Positions 1 to 8,084 are shown, counted from the first letter of the stretch. The stretch: DNA of 64,000 nt from GWA2-66-18 sp964537395 (GCA_964537395.1 CAZIBN010000006.1:5380-69379); one strand, 5' to 3'. A program made the numbers and translations. The notes: generated by a model not told the origin, from the sequence alone.

Positions 1-857
1 CGGGCTCGTTCGCGGAGCGCGTGCGCTTCATGAGCTACCTGATCTTCATCGTGCTCTTCACCTTGCTCATCTACTGCCCGGTCGCGCACTGGACCTGGCA
101 TCCGGAGGGGTTCCTAAGGAAGTGGGGCGTCCTCGACTTCGCCGGCGGCACGGTCGTCCATATGACCGCGGGGTTCGCGGCGCTGGCGGGTGCGATGTTC
201 CTCGGGCCGCGCAAGCAGCACGCGCCGGGCGTCAGCCATGTGCCGGCGAACATACCCTTCGTCCTGCTCGGCACCGGCATGCTGTGGTTCGGCTGGTTCG
301 GCTTCAACGCCGGCTCGGCGCTGGCCGCCAACGAGACGGCCGTGCTCGCGTTCATGACCACCAACACCGCGTCGGCCTCCGCGATGCTGGCCTGGGTGCT
401 GTTCGACGCCGTGCGCGGCCGCCGGCCGTCGGCGCTCGGCGCCTCGGTCGGCGCGGTCGTCGGCCTCGTGGCGATCACGCCCGCCGCCGGCTACGTCAGC
501 GTCGGGCAGAGCCTCGCGATCGGCGCGATCGCGAGCCTGGTCAGCAACATGGCCGTGCACCGGAAGGCGCGCACGAACCTCGACGACACGCTCGACGTGT
601 TCCCGTGCCACGGCGTGGGCGGCATCGTCGGCATGATTTCTACCGGGATACTCGCCGAGAAGGTCGGCCTCATCCACGGCGATCCGACGATCTTCCTCCG
701 TCACCTGGCCGCGATCCTCATCGTCGGGGTCTACTCCTTCGGCGGGTCGTGGCTCATCTACAAGGTCTGCGATGCGGCGATCACGCTCCGCGTCCGCCCC
801 GAGCAGGAAGCGGCCGGCCTCGACGTCAGCCAGCACGCCGAAAGTTACTCCGCGTAG
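1..857 (+). CDS. amt: Ammonium transporter (Amt/MEP/Rh), 5' end cut by the window edge
   Basis: This is the C-terminal two thirds of an inner-membrane ammonium channel. The frame is open from the first base, so the start lies outside the window. The motif GSFAERVRF at the left edge matches the usual Amt 'GAFAER(M/V)' loop. The two pore histidines of the family are visible: one in 'GGTVVHMTAG' and one in 'FPCHGVGGIVG'. Several hydrophobic helices follow the Amt pattern, including 'WFGWFGFNAGSAL'. The C-terminal tail has the 'R(V/L)(R/S)xEQE' segment that in the family contacts PII proteins. No glnK gene lies next to it on this side. Identification is secure; substrate and regulation are inferred from the family. 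Confidence 0.95.
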   Translation, partial: GSFAERVRFMSYLIFIVLFTLLIYCPVAHWTWHPEGFLRKWGVLDFAGGTVVHMTAGFAALAGAMFLGPRKQHAPGVSHVPANIPFVLLGTGMLWFGWFGFNAGSALAANETAVLAFMTTNTASASAMLAWVLFDAVRGRRPSALGASVGAVVGLVAITPAAGYVSVGQSLAIGAIASLVSNMAVHRKARTNLDDTLDVFPCHGVGGIVGMISTGILAEKVGLIHGDPTIFLRHLAAILIVGVYSFGGSWLIYKVCDAAITLRVRPEQEAAGLDVSQHAESYSA

Positions 858-898
858 CGGCGCGAATGGCGCTCTGATCATCCTTGTCATTATTGCTA

Positions 899-927
899 TT
901 GACAAATATCAGCGAAGCTGATAAAAG
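899..927 (+). promoter_or_regulatory. Candidate promoter with a palindromic operator in the spacer
   Basis: TTGACA at 899-904 is followed after 17 nt by TAAAAG (922-927). Between them sits the perfect inverted repeat TATCAGC-gaa-GCTGATA (907-923), so a repressor bound there would block RNA polymerase. It would drive the 45-residue gene at 964. The XRE protein encoded just downstream on the other strand is the obvious candidate repressor, but that is inference. Confidence 0.45.
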
Positions 928-963
928 ATGTTAGGTTTATGAAGGCCGTCGTACGGAGCGCGC

Positions 964-1101
964 GTGATCGCCAAACTTTTGATGCCCTGGATGTTCGTGA
1001 GCCGCAAGCTGGGCTGGACCCCGTTCGCGAAGGTCCGGCGGGAAGGCTACATCCTGCGCGCGCGCCGCAAGATCCGCCGCGTCATCGTCCGCCCGGCTTA
1101 G
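964..1101 (+). CDS. Small basic protein, 45 residues, unknown function
   Basis: A GTG start at 964 is preceded by GGAG (955-958) at a 5-nt spacing, with an in-frame stop at 940. Nearly every third codon position is G or C, as in the real genes around it, which argues for coding. The product begins MIAKLLMPWMFVSRKLG and ends in a strongly basic stretch (RARRKIRRVIVRPA). It has a short hydrophobic N-terminus and about 13 Arg/Lys in 45 residues, so it could be membrane- or nucleic-acid-associated. It converges on the XRE gene with only 4 nt between the two stops. I do not recognise a family. It could also be the tail of a decayed larger gene. Confidence 0.5.
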   Translation: MIAKLLMPWMFVSRKLGWTPFAKVRREGYILRARRKIRRVIVRPA

Positions 1102-1105
1102 GCGG

Positions 1106-1396
1106 TCAGCCGCCGGCCCAGACGTTCGTGTGCCGATGAATCGGCTTTATTTTCTCGGCGTTGCGTTCCGCCAGGGCGTCTCCGAGCTGCAGGCGCGGCT
1201 TCGGAATGACCAGCAGATCGCAAAATAGCGCATCGAACAGCTGCCGTAACGTCGGGAGTTCGGCCTCAACCTTGCCGAGCTCGATGCGCGCGATCTGGCT
1301 TTGATCGAGCACGCTTCTGCGGGTAAGCTGCGCCTGGCTCATCCTTAATTTTCCGCGCAACGCGCGCACGTAGTAGCCGGGGGGCGCGCGCGACAT
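1106..1396 (-). CDS. XRE-family helix-turn-helix regulator
   Basis: A 96-residue DNA-binding protein. The HTH_3/Cro-CI fold spans about residues 8-60: 'ALRGKLRMSQAQLTRRSVLDQSQIARIE' has the usual 'R...gmSQ.qLA...g.sqs.Is.iE' pattern. The remaining 35 residues are polar and have no recognised effector domain. The arrangement (HTH plus a short tail, 'LPTLRQLFDALFCDLLVIPKP') resembles antitoxin-like or HipB/mobile-mystery-A-like regulators. No adjacent HipA or toxin gene is visible. Directly upstream is a 19-bp palindrome (1419-1466) that may be its operator, and another palindrome lies in the promoter of the opposing small gene. Autoregulation is inferred. Confidence 0.75.
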   Translation of the reverse strand: MSRAPPGYYVRALRGKLRMSQAQLTRRSVLDQSQIARIELGKVEAELPTLRQLFDALFCDLLVIPKPRLQLGDALAERNAEKIKPIHRHTNVWAGG

Positions 1397-1418
1397 AGCC
1401 GCGGGAGAGTCTTGGCAT

Positions 1419-1466
1419 GCCCTTGTGCTGAGTAAGGTATCTAAATGCCTTGCTCAGCACAAGGGC
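1419..1466. repeat. Near-perfect 19-bp inverted repeat between the XRE gene and uvrB
   Basis: The arms at 1419-1437 and 1448-1466 match at 18 of 19 positions around a 10-nt centre (tatctaaatg). The right arm abuts CGTCAA (TTGACG on the minus strand, 1466-1471), a possible -35 of the XRE gene. The repeat could be an operator, a transcription terminator or a small palindromic element. There is no T-run, which weakens the terminator reading. It lies within the 128-nt space between the XRE start and the uvrB stop. Confidence 0.7.
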
Positions 1467-1524
1467 GTCAAGGGTGCTGCCTGCCGGTAGCTCATGAGAA
1501 GCATCCCGGAGCCGCCTGGCCTCG

Positions 1525-3549
1525 CTAGCTTTTGTTTTTTAGCCGCCCTTTCGCGCGGGCGGAGGGCCGGCTGGCGGACATGGACTTCAGCTCGAAGAGC
1601 TGGTCGCGCAGCAGCACGGCGGCCTCGAAGTCGAGCGCGTCGGCCGCGGCGCGCATGCGGCTTTCGACGTCGGCGATGATCGTCGGCAGCTCCTTCGCCG
1701 AGAGCGGGGCGTCTCCGTCGCGCAGGAGCATCAGGCCCTCGCGCTTCGCGGTGCTCTGGAACTCCTCGAGCTCCTCGATCGCCTTGACGATGGTCCTCGG
1801 CGTGATGCCGTGCTCCTTGTTGTAGGCGAGCTGCTTGACGCGGCGGCGCTCCATCTCGTCGAGCGCGCGCTTCATGGAGCCGGTGATCGTGTCGGCGTAG
1901 AGGATGACCTGTCCGCCGACGTTGCGCGCGGCGCGGCCCGAGATCTGGATCAAGGTCGTCTCGGAGCGCAGGAAGCCCTCATGGTCGGCGCCTAAAATCG
2001 CGACGAGGGACACCTCGGGCAGATCGAGGCCCTCGCGCAAGAGATTGATCCCGACGAGCACGTCGAAGACGCCGGCGCGCAGGTCCTGCAGTATCTGGAT
2101 GCGCTCGAGCGAATCGATGTCGGAGTGCAGGTAGCGGACCTTGAGGCCCTTCGTCGTCAGGAACTGGGACAGGTCCTCGGCGGTGCGCTTGGTCAAGGTC
2201 GTGATCAGCGCGCGCTCCTTTTTCGCGACGCGGTCGCGCAGGCGGACGATCAGGTCCTCGAGCTGGCCCTCCGACGGCCGGATGATCGTTTCCGGGTCGA
2301 TGAGGCCGGTCGGCCGCACGACCATCTCCACGATCTCGCCCTTCGTCATCTTGAGCTCGTAGGGTCCGGGCGTGGCGGACACGAACATGGTCTGCCCTGC
2401 GAGCTTCTCGAACTCCGCGAACCTGAGGGGGCGGTTGTCGAGCGCAGAGGGCAGGCGCCAGCCGAAGTCGATCAAAGTCTGCTTGCGCGCGCGGTCGCCC
2501 TCGTACATGCCGCCGATCTGCGGGACCGCGACGTGGGACTCGTCGACGACGAGGAGGTAGTCCTTCGGAAAAAAGTCGATGAGGCAGTAGGGCCGCTCGC
2601 CGGCCGGCCGGCCGGAGAGATGTCTTGAGTAATTTTCAATGCCATGACAAAATCCCATCTCGCTCAGCATCTCGAGGTCGTAGCGGGCCTTCTGCTCCAG
2701 GCGCTGGGCCTCGAGGAGTTTGCCCTGCGACTTGAACCAGGACATGCGGTCGGCGAGCTCGGCTTCGATGGCGGCGATCGCGCGCTCGCGCTCGGGGCCC
2801 CCGGTGACGAAATGCTTGGCGGGGTAGACCCACTCACGCTTGAGATCTTTGATCTTGTTCCCGGTGAGCGGGTCGAACTCGATGAGGGACGTCACGCCCT
2901 CGTCGCCGAGCGTGGCGCGCAGCGCGGTTTCCATATAAGCGGGGAAGATATCCACGACCCCGCCTTTGACGCGGAACTTTCCTCGCACGAACTCCGTCTC
3001 ATTGCGCTCATAATGCACCTCGACGAGCTGCTTGATCAATTCGTCGCGGGTCGTTTTCCATCCGACTTCGAGCGGCACCGTTCGGTTCTGATAGGCCTCG
3101 GGCGAGCCGATGTTGTAGATGCAGGAGACCGACGCGACGACAAGCACATCTTTACGCGCGAGCAAGGAGGTCGTGCATTTGAGCCGGAGCCGGTCGATGC
3201 GGTCGTTGACCGATGAATCCTTCTCGATGTAGGTGTCGCTCGAGGGGACGTAAGCTTCAGGTTGATAGTAATCGTAATAGGAAATAAAGAACTCGACGGC
3301 GTTATCCGGGAAGAAGGACTTGAACTCGGCGTACAGCTGGGCGGCGAGCACCTTATTTGGGGAGAGCACCAAGGTCGGCCGGTTCAGCTGAGCGACGACG
3401 TTGGCGATCGCGAAGGTCTTGCCCGAGCCGGTGACGCCGAGCAAGGTCTGCGCGGGAGCGCCCTCCTTGATGCGCGAGATGAGCGTCGCGATGGCGTCGG
3501 GCTGATCGCCGGCGGGCTTGAAGGAGGAGCGGAGGCGGAACGAGGACAC
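1525..3549 (-). CDS. uvrB: UvrABC system protein B
   Basis: Damage-verifying helicase-like subunit of nucleotide excision repair, cytoplasmic, working with UvrA and UvrC. From the GTG start at 3549 the product has 674 residues, the usual UvrB length. The Walker A motif is GVTGSGKT, the beta-hairpin region contains 'YYDYYQPEAYVP', the DEAD-like box is VVDESH, and helicase motifs V/VI include 'GINLLREGLDLPEVSLV' and 'QISGRAARN'. The C-terminal UVR domain ('DALDFEAAVLLRDQL') that binds UvrC is intact. A longer open frame upstream reads poorly and overlaps the preceding gene, so the GTG giving MSSFRLRSSFKPAGDQP was chosen. It lies 7 nt downstream of the small membrane-protein gene and is probably co-transcribed with it. 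Confidence 0.97.
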   Translation of the reverse strand: MSSFRLRSSFKPAGDQPDAIATLISRIKEGAPAQTLLGVTGSGKTFAIANVVAQLNRPTLVLSPNKVLAAQLYAEFKSFFPDNAVEFFISYYDYYQPEAYVPSSDTYIEKDSSVNDRIDRLRLKCTTSLLARKDVLVVASVSCIYNIGSPEAYQNRTVPLEVGWKTTRDELIKQLVEVHYERNETEFVRGKFRVKGGVVDIFPAYMETALRATLGDEGVTSLIEFDPLTGNKIKDLKREWVYPAKHFVTGGPERERAIAAIEAELADRMSWFKSQGKLLEAQRLEQKARYDLEMLSEMGFCHGIENYSRHLSGRPAGERPYCLIDFFPKDYLLVVDESHVAVPQIGGMYEGDRARKQTLIDFGWRLPSALDNRPLRFAEFEKLAGQTMFVSATPGPYELKMTKGEIVEMVVRPTGLIDPETIIRPSEGQLEDLIVRLRDRVAKKERALITTLTKRTAEDLSQFLTTKGLKVRYLHSDIDSLERIQILQDLRAGVFDVLVGINLLREGLDLPEVSLVAILGADHEGFLRSETTLIQISGRAARNVGGQVILYADTITGSMKRALDEMERRRVKQLAYNKEHGITPRTIVKAIEELEEFQSTAKREGLMLLRDGDAPLSAKELPTIIADVESRMRAAADALDFEAAVLLRDQLFELKSMSASRPSARAKGRLKNKS

Positions 3550-3556
3550 GGCGGCC

Positions 3557-3988
3557 TCAGCGCTCGCCGAGCGGGCCTCGGATCTTGACCGACGTGCGCT
3601 GCGGGTCGAGGACATTGGCCTCGAGCCGGAAGCGGTTCGCGTCGCCGACGACGGCCAAGGTGTTGATGTCCATGGTCGCCTTGATCTTCTCGCGAAGCTG
3701 GGCGGCATCGGGCGCGGCGGCCAGCAAGGTGTCGAGATCGTTGGCGTAGGTCCCGTTCGCTGCGTGGTAGGCCACCTGAAGATCGTAGAGACGCATCAGG
3801 GCGAAATGGGACTGGTAGCGGGTGTAGGCCAGCGCGCGGATGGGCTTCAGATAGACCTGCCAGCCGACGCCCGCGCCCGCCGCGCCGACCGTCAGCGCGA
3901 GCGCGATGAAGAACAGCGTGCGCGGATCGCTGAACTGGGTTTTAAGATTGGAGAAGAAAGACGGCTTGGACGGAGTGGGCTCTGCCAT
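3557..3988 (-). CDS. Single-pass membrane protein of unknown function, co-transcribed with uvrB
   Basis: A 143-residue protein starting MAEPTPSKPSFF. One transmembrane helix lies at about residues 28-50 (TLFFIALALTVGAAGAGVGW), followed by a soluble domain of about 90 residues that should face the periplasm. The segment 'LYDLQVAYHAANGTYANDLDTL' resembles the post-helix region of type II/IV pseudopilin-like proteins, which often carry 'Y...G.YP..l..L', but no prepilin cleavage site is present. The start was chosen because a promoter (TTGACA-N17-CATAAT) ends 10 nt before this ATG. The stop is 7 nt from the uvrB start. Function unknown. Confidence 0.75.
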   Translation of the reverse strand: MAEPTPSKPSFFSNLKTQFSDPRTLFFIALALTVGAAGAGVGWQVYLKPIRALAYTRYQSHFALMRLYDLQVAYHAANGTYANDLDTLLAAAPDAAQLREKIKATMDINTLAVVGDANRFRLEANVLDPQRTSVKIRGPLGER

Positions 3989-3998
3989 GGTCAGGTCC

Positions 3999-4027
3999 AT
4001 TATGGAACGCGCGGCGGCTCCTGTCAA
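3999..4027 (-). promoter_or_regulatory. Promoter of the membrane protein-uvrB operon
   Basis: Read on the minus strand, TTGACA (4022-4027), a 17-nt spacer and CATAAT (3999-4004) form a near-consensus sigma-70-type promoter. Only 10 nt separate the -10 box from the ATG at 3988, so the transcript should have almost no leader. No SOS-box-like motif was seen. Confidence 0.7.
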
Positions 4028-4041
4028 GCCTTCGGAAGGTG

Positions 4042-4047
4042 TAGAAT
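4042..4047 (+). promoter_or_regulatory. -10 element of the DEAD-box helicase gene
   Basis: TAGAAT at 4042-4047 ends 7 nt before the GTG start at 4055, predicting a leaderless or nearly leaderless transcript. A convincing -35 is not visible. The region overlaps the divergent uvrB-operon promoter. Confidence 0.55.
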
Positions 4048-4054
4048 ATACGAA

Positions 4055-5452
4055 GTGAAATCATTCGAAGACCTGAAGCTGAGCGCTCCGGTGGCCCGCG
4101 CGATCGCGGAATTGGGCTATAACGCGCCGACGGAGATCCAGCAGCAGGCGCTGCCGATCCTTCTCGGCGCTCCCACGGACTTCATCGGCCAGGCCGCCAC
4201 CGGCACCGGCAAGACCGCGGCGTTCGGCATCCCGCTCCTGGAGCAGATCGACACGGCCAAGAAGCACGTTCAAGGCCTGATTCTTTGTCCCACGAGAGAG
4301 CTCGCCGTGCAGGTCTCGGGACAAATAAACTTATTTGGCAAGCACAAGGGCGTCAAGGCGGTCCCGATCTACGGCGGCACGAGCTATTCCGCCCAGCTTG
4401 ACGGCCTGAAGCACGGCTCCGCGATCGTCGTCGGCACCCCGGGCCGCATCATCGACCTCATCGACCGCGGCGCGCTGAAGCTCGCGAGCGTGAAGACCGT
4501 CATCCTCGACGAGGCCGACGAGATGATCTCGATGGGTTTCAAAGAAGATCTGGAGAAGATCCTGAAGGCCACGGCGCGCGACACGAGCCACATCTGGCTG
4601 TTCTCGGCGACGATGAGCCCGGGCGTGCGGCGCGTGGCCGACACGTACCTGCGCAAGCCCAAGCAGGTCCAGGTCAACCGCAGCGAGATGCTGTCCACGA
4701 CCGTCGAGCAGATCTACTATCTCGCACGGGAGTCGGACAAGCCCGACCTGCTGATCAAGCTCATCGAGTCCGCCGACGACTTCTACGGCCTCGTGTTCTG
4801 CCAGACGAAGGCGCTGGTCATGGATGTCGCGCAGGCCATGGTCATGCGCGGCTACAAGGTCGACACGCTCCACGGCGACAAGACCCAGCAGGACCGCGAC
4901 CGGACGATGGCCTCATTCCGTGATAAGCGGGTCAACCTGCTGATCTGCACCGACGTGGCGTCCCGCGGGCTCGATGTTAAGGATCTCACGCACGTCATCA
5001 ACTACTCGATCCCGCGGGAGATGGACGTGTACGTCCACCGCATCGGCCGCACGGCGCGCAGCGGCAAGTCGGGCCTGGCGATCAGCCTCGTGAGCCCGAC
5101 GAACCGGCACATGATCAGCCGCATCGAGCACATGACGAAGAGCAAGATGAAGGAGGGGAAGATCCCCACCCGGCAGGAGATCGGCGCCAGGAAGGTGGCC
5201 AAGATCCTGACCTCCTTCCAGGAGAAGGAGAAGTATTTCCGCGCCGCCGAGTTCCTCGGCCCCGACTGGGAGTTGGCCACCGAGGAGATGGATCTCAAGG
5301 AGATCATCGCCCGCTTCCTGTGCCTTATCACCCCGGAGACCTTCGAGGACGTCAAGCCCTCTGTCCCGCTTCCCTCCATCGCGGCCAAGCCCCCGTCCCC
5401 GTACCACCGCAAGCCGGACCATAAGGGCCACTACAAAAAACGTCCGCACTGA
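4055..5452 (+). CDS. DEAD-box ATP-dependent RNA helicase
   Basis: A 465-residue RNA helicase of the bacterial DeaD/RhlE/CsdA group that unwinds RNA duplexes in ribosome assembly or mRNA turnover. Motifs in order: Q motif 'FEDLKLSAPV..AIAELGYNAPTEIQ', motif I 'ATGTGKT', Ia 'PTRELA', Ib 'TPGR', II 'DEAD', III 'SAT', IV 'LVFCQT', V 'TDVASRGLD', VI 'HRIGRTARSG'. The tail after about residue 375 is basic (ending YHRKPDHKGHYKKRPH) and may bind RNA, but it lacks the full DbpA/RNA-binding domain of DeaD. The GTG start was chosen from the Q-motif position; the open frame runs further upstream but overlaps the divergent gene. Exact subfamily not resolved. Confidence 0.93.
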   Translation: MKSFEDLKLSAPVARAIAELGYNAPTEIQQQALPILLGAPTDFIGQAATGTGKTAAFGIPLLEQIDTAKKHVQGLILCPTRELAVQVSGQINLFGKHKGVKAVPIYGGTSYSAQLDGLKHGSAIVVGTPGRIIDLIDRGALKLASVKTVILDEADEMISMGFKEDLEKILKATARDTSHIWLFSATMSPGVRRVADTYLRKPKQVQVNRSEMLSTTVEQIYYLARESDKPDLLIKLIESADDFYGLVFCQTKALVMDVAQAMVMRGYKVDTLHGDKTQQDRDRTMASFRDKRVNLLICTDVASRGLDVKDLTHVINYSIPREMDVYVHRIGRTARSGKSGLAISLVSPTNRHMISRIEHMTKSKMKEGKIPTRQEIGARKVAKILTSFQEKEKYFRAAEFLGPDWELATEEMDLKEIIARFLCLITPETFEDVKPSVPLPSIAAKPPSPYHRKPDHKGHYKKRPH

Positions 5453-5458
5453 TCTCAC

Positions 5459-6388
5459 GTGAAGAAGAACGCGCTGGGCCGCTCCGGTCTCCAGGTCTCC
5501 GCGCTCTCGCTCGGCACGATGAACTTCGGCGCGGATTGGCACAAGGTCGGCGCGATCGACGATAAGACGGCGTCCTCTCTGATCGATCTCGCGCTGGAGC
5601 GCGGCGTGAATCTCATCGACACGGCGGACATCTACGGGCGCGGCGCCGCCGAGGAGATGCTCGGCCGCCTGCTCAAGGGCCGGCGCAAGAAGGTCTTTCT
5701 CGCGACCAAGCTCCTCGGACAGATGGACCTCGACGACGACGCGACCGGCGGCCTGTCGGCGCGCTGGATCAAGAAGGCGCTTGAAGGAAGCCTCAAGCGC
5801 CTGAAGACCGATCACGTCGACCTGTACATGCCCCACGGCTGGGATCGCGAGGTCCCGCTCGAAGAGAGCCTTCGGGCGCTCGAATCGGCCGTCAGGGCCG
5901 GCAAGGTCCGAGTCCTCGGCTGCTCGAACTTCTCCGGGGAGCAGCTTGCGTCCGCCGGCGGGCGCTTCGCCTTCGACCAGGTCCAGTACAGCCTCGCCGC
6001 CCGCTTTCCCGAGAACGATCTCGTGCCGGTCGCGCAACGCGACGGCGTGAGCCTGCTGGCGTGGAGCCCTCTCGCGGGCGGGCTGCTCAGCGGAAAATAC
6101 GCGGCGGCGGGCGCTTCCGGGCGCCGTGCCGACGCGGACGCATTCCCGTATGTCGAGCCCCAGCGCGGCGCGGCGCTGGTTAAGGTCCTGCAGGCCGTCG
6201 CGGCTCTCGAGAGTTCGACCTGTGCGCAGGCGGCGCTGGGCTGGATCATGGGAAAGCCGTTCGTCGCGAGCGCCGTGCTGGGCGCGCGGACGACGGCGCA
6301 GCTGTCTGAGCTTCTGGATTCGAAACCTGTTTCGCCGCGCGCGGCGGCCCTTCTCGACCGCGCCTCGGAGATATGTTCGCGGCCCTGA
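5459..6388 (+). CDS. Aldo/keto reductase
   Basis: A 309-residue cytoplasmic NAD(P)H-dependent oxidoreductase. The N-terminus LGRSGLQVSALSLGTMNFG is the classical family start. The catalytic tetrad is visible as Asp in 'NLIDTADIYG', Tyr in the same segment, Lys in 'FLATKL' and His in 'DLYMPHGWD'. The later segment 'VRVLGCSNFSGEQL' is the usual barrel strand. The GTG start lies 6 nt after the helicase stop. The end overlaps the MFS gene by 16 nt, so the three genes probably form one transcript. The substrate cannot be told from sequence; yeast AKR/general stress-type reductases are the closest by pattern. Confidence 0.9.
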   Translation: MKKNALGRSGLQVSALSLGTMNFGADWHKVGAIDDKTASSLIDLALERGVNLIDTADIYGRGAAEEMLGRLLKGRRKKVFLATKLLGQMDLDDDATGGLSARWIKKALEGSLKRLKTDHVDLYMPHGWDREVPLEESLRALESAVRAGKVRVLGCSNFSGEQLASAGGRFAFDQVQYSLAARFPENDLVPVAQRDGVSLLAWSPLAGGLLSGKYAAAGASGRRADADAFPYVEPQRGAALVKVLQAVAALESSTCAQAALGWIMGKPFVASAVLGARTTAQLSELLDSKPVSPRAAALLDRASEICSRP

Positions 6389-7563
6389 GCCACCGGAATT
6401 TCCGGCTCTTCTTCTTCGGCCAGTTCGTTTCGCTGACCGGGTCCTGGATGCAGAACACCGCCCAGGCCTGGCTCGTCTACCGGTTGACGCGGGACCCGCT
6501 GATGCTCGGGCTCGTGGCCCTCGTCGGCCAGTTCCCGGTGCTCATCCTCGGCTTCTACGCGGGCTTCGCCGTGGACCACGCCGATCACCTGCGCCTCGTC
6601 AAGCGTACCCAGTTCCTCGCGATGCTCCAGGCCGCGATGCTGGCGCTGCTGACCTGGGGCGGGAGCATCGAGGTCTGGCATGTCTTCGCGCTCTCCCTCA
6701 GCCTCGGCGTGGTCAACGCGTTCGACATGCCCGCCCGCCAGGTGCTGATCGGCGAGCTGGTGCCCGTGGATCACCGCCACAACGCGATCGCGCTCAACTC
6801 GACCGTCGTCAACGCTTCGCGGATCATCGGCCCGGCCCTCGCGGGGCTCGCGATCGCCTACGCCGGTGAGGCGGGCTGCTTCGCCTTCAACGCGCTCAGC
6901 TATGTCGCCGTGCTGTTCGCGCTGAAGGCGATGCGCGACGTGCGCCAGCCCCCGCCTCCGCACCCGCGCGGCGGGCCGTGGCAGGAGATCGGCGACGGCA
7001 TGGCCTACGCGTTCGGGCATGAGCCGATCCGGCTCGTGCTCATGTCCCTAACGGTCGTGGGCCTCGTGGGGCTTCCGATCTACACCTTGATGCCGGTCTT
7101 CGCCGAGGACGTCCTGCACTCGGGCGTCAAAGGGCTCGGCATCCTGTCCTCGTTCTCAGGCGTCGGCGCGATGATCGGGGCCTTGTCTTTGGCCAATCGC
7201 CGGGGCGCGGCGGGGGTAGGGGCCGCGATCGTCTCCGGCACGGCCGGCATGGCCGTAGCGCTCGCCGGGATGGCCTGGTCGCGGAATTTCTGGCTGTCCT
7301 GCTTCTTCATGTCGCTGATGGGCTGGTTCGCGATCCGCGTCCTCGCCGGCGCGAACACGGCGCTGCAGGAGCTGTCCGACGACCGCCACCGCGGCCGCGT
7401 CATGAGCTTCTACTCGATGATCTTCATCGGGCTCTCTCCGCTCGGAAGCTTCGTCGCGGGCGGCCTGGCCTCCAGGATCGGAGTGGCCTGGACCACCGCG
7501 GGCATGGCTCTGGGCATGGCCGCGCTCGCCGCGGGCTACGGGCGGCGCATGAGGGCCATCTAG
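6373..7563 (+). CDS. MFS transporter, EntS/MFS_3-type
   Basis: A 396-residue inner-membrane secondary transporter with about 12 hydrophobic helices. The start 'MFAALSHRNFRLFFFGQFVSLTGSWMQNTAQAWLVYRLT' region and the motif 'NAFDMPARQVLIGELV' are characteristic of the MFS_3/EntS group, which exports siderophores, macrolides or unknown small molecules. The cytoplasmic loop 'DHADHLRLVKRTQ' takes the place of the usual 'GxLaDRxxRR' motif A and is partly degenerate. The start overlaps the aldo/keto reductase by 16 nt. Substrate unknown. Confidence 0.9.
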   Translation: MFAALSHRNFRLFFFGQFVSLTGSWMQNTAQAWLVYRLTRDPLMLGLVALVGQFPVLILGFYAGFAVDHADHLRLVKRTQFLAMLQAAMLALLTWGGSIEVWHVFALSLSLGVVNAFDMPARQVLIGELVPVDHRHNAIALNSTVVNASRIIGPALAGLAIAYAGEAGCFAFNALSYVAVLFALKAMRDVRQPPPPHPRGGPWQEIGDGMAYAFGHEPIRLVLMSLTVVGLVGLPIYTLMPVFAEDVLHSGVKGLGILSSFSGVGAMIGALSLANRRGAAGVGAAIVSGTAGMAVALAGMAWSRNFWLSCFFMSLMGWFAIRVLAGANTALQELSDDRHRGRVMSFYSMIFIGLSPLGSFVAGGLASRIGVAWTTAGMALGMAALAAGYGRRMRAI

Positions 7564-7606
7564 GTCTTATGGCCCATATTTATCTAGGCCCTCGGGCTCC
7601 TTCCGG

Positions 7607-7623
7607 CGGGCCCTGTCGGCCCG
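7607..7623 (+). terminator. Possible hairpin terminator after the MFS gene
   Basis: The inverted repeat CGGGCC-ctgtc-GGCCCG lies 44 nt after the MFS stop. No T-run follows, so intrinsic termination is uncertain. Confidence 0.35.
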
Positions 7624-7645
7624 TGCGGCGGACCGGTCCAGCGGC

Positions 7646-7651
7646 TACAAT
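7646..7651 (+). promoter_or_regulatory. -10 element just before the small membrane-protein gene
   Basis: TACAAT at 7646-7651 is 6 nt from the ATG at 7658, and no Shine-Dalgarno site is present. This fits a leaderless mRNA. No clear -35. Confidence 0.5.
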
Positions 7652-7657
7652 GTTGAT

Positions 7658-7984
7658 ATGAGCTCAATGGAGATGTACATCAAGTTCATGTTCACCCTCA
7701 CGGTAGGCCTCGTGGGAGTGGGCATGGTGCTTAAAACGCTTCTTGAGACCATCCTCCACGAGTGGGACGCGGTCCACGAGATCCAGGCCGGCTGGCATTC
7801 GATGTTCCACGCCCGCCCCTACGCGGATTCGGTGCGCGCTGAGGACATCCTGATGGAGATCGAGCGCGACCACGACAAGAAGCGTCTGCCCGAGCTCTCC
7901 ATCGACCGCCGCCGCATGGCCCTACGCGACGTCCGCGAGGCCGAAGACCGCCTTTCCTCCCCTACCGTCGCCGAAGCCGTTTAA
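7658..7984 (+). CDS. Small membrane protein of unknown function
   Basis: A 108-residue protein with one N-terminal hydrophobic helix (about residues 8-30, 'FMFTLTVGLVGVGMVLKTLL') and a charged C-terminal half rich in Asp, Glu and Arg that should be cytoplasmic. It has its own -10 box 6 nt upstream and is followed by 100 nt of non-coding DNA, so it is monocistronic. I do not recognise a family. Codon use matches the high-GC neighbours, which supports it being real and native. Confidence 0.7.
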   Translation: MSSMEMYIKFMFTLTVGLVGVGMVLKTLLETILHEWDAVHEIQAGWHSMFHARPYADSVRAEDILMEIERDHDKKRLPELSIDRRRMALRDVREAEDRLSSPTVAEAV

Positions 7985-8071
7985 ACTCCGCCACCCACGG
8001 CAATAGGGATTGTGCATCTTGCGATGCCGATACGCGATGCGACCATGAGGTCATTTCCGAATGGAATGTTA

Positions 8072-8077
8072 TACACT
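8072..8077 (+). promoter_or_regulatory. -10 element of the lipoprotein gene
   Basis: TACACT at 8072-8077 ends 7 nt before the ATG at 8085. This placement decides the start in favour of 8085 over the upstream in-frame ATG at 8061, which would lie upstream of the expected transcription start. Confidence 0.5.
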
Positions 8078-8084
8078 GCCGAAC

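Noticed and set aside
939..1139. 66-residue frame starting at ATG 939
   Set aside because: It overlaps the GTG-964 frame, which has much stronger third-position GC bias and a ribosome site; the 939 product is Pro/Arg-rich, as expected from a shadow frame.
1106..1396. XRE gene as the antitoxin of a HipAB or HigBA pair
   Set aside because: No HipA kinase or RelE-like toxin frame is adjacent; only a 45-residue small gene of unknown nature.
8061..8084. Upstream ATG at 8061 as start of the lipoprotein
   Set aside because: It lies upstream of the -10 box at 8072-8077 and would add residues in front of an otherwise complete type II signal peptide.
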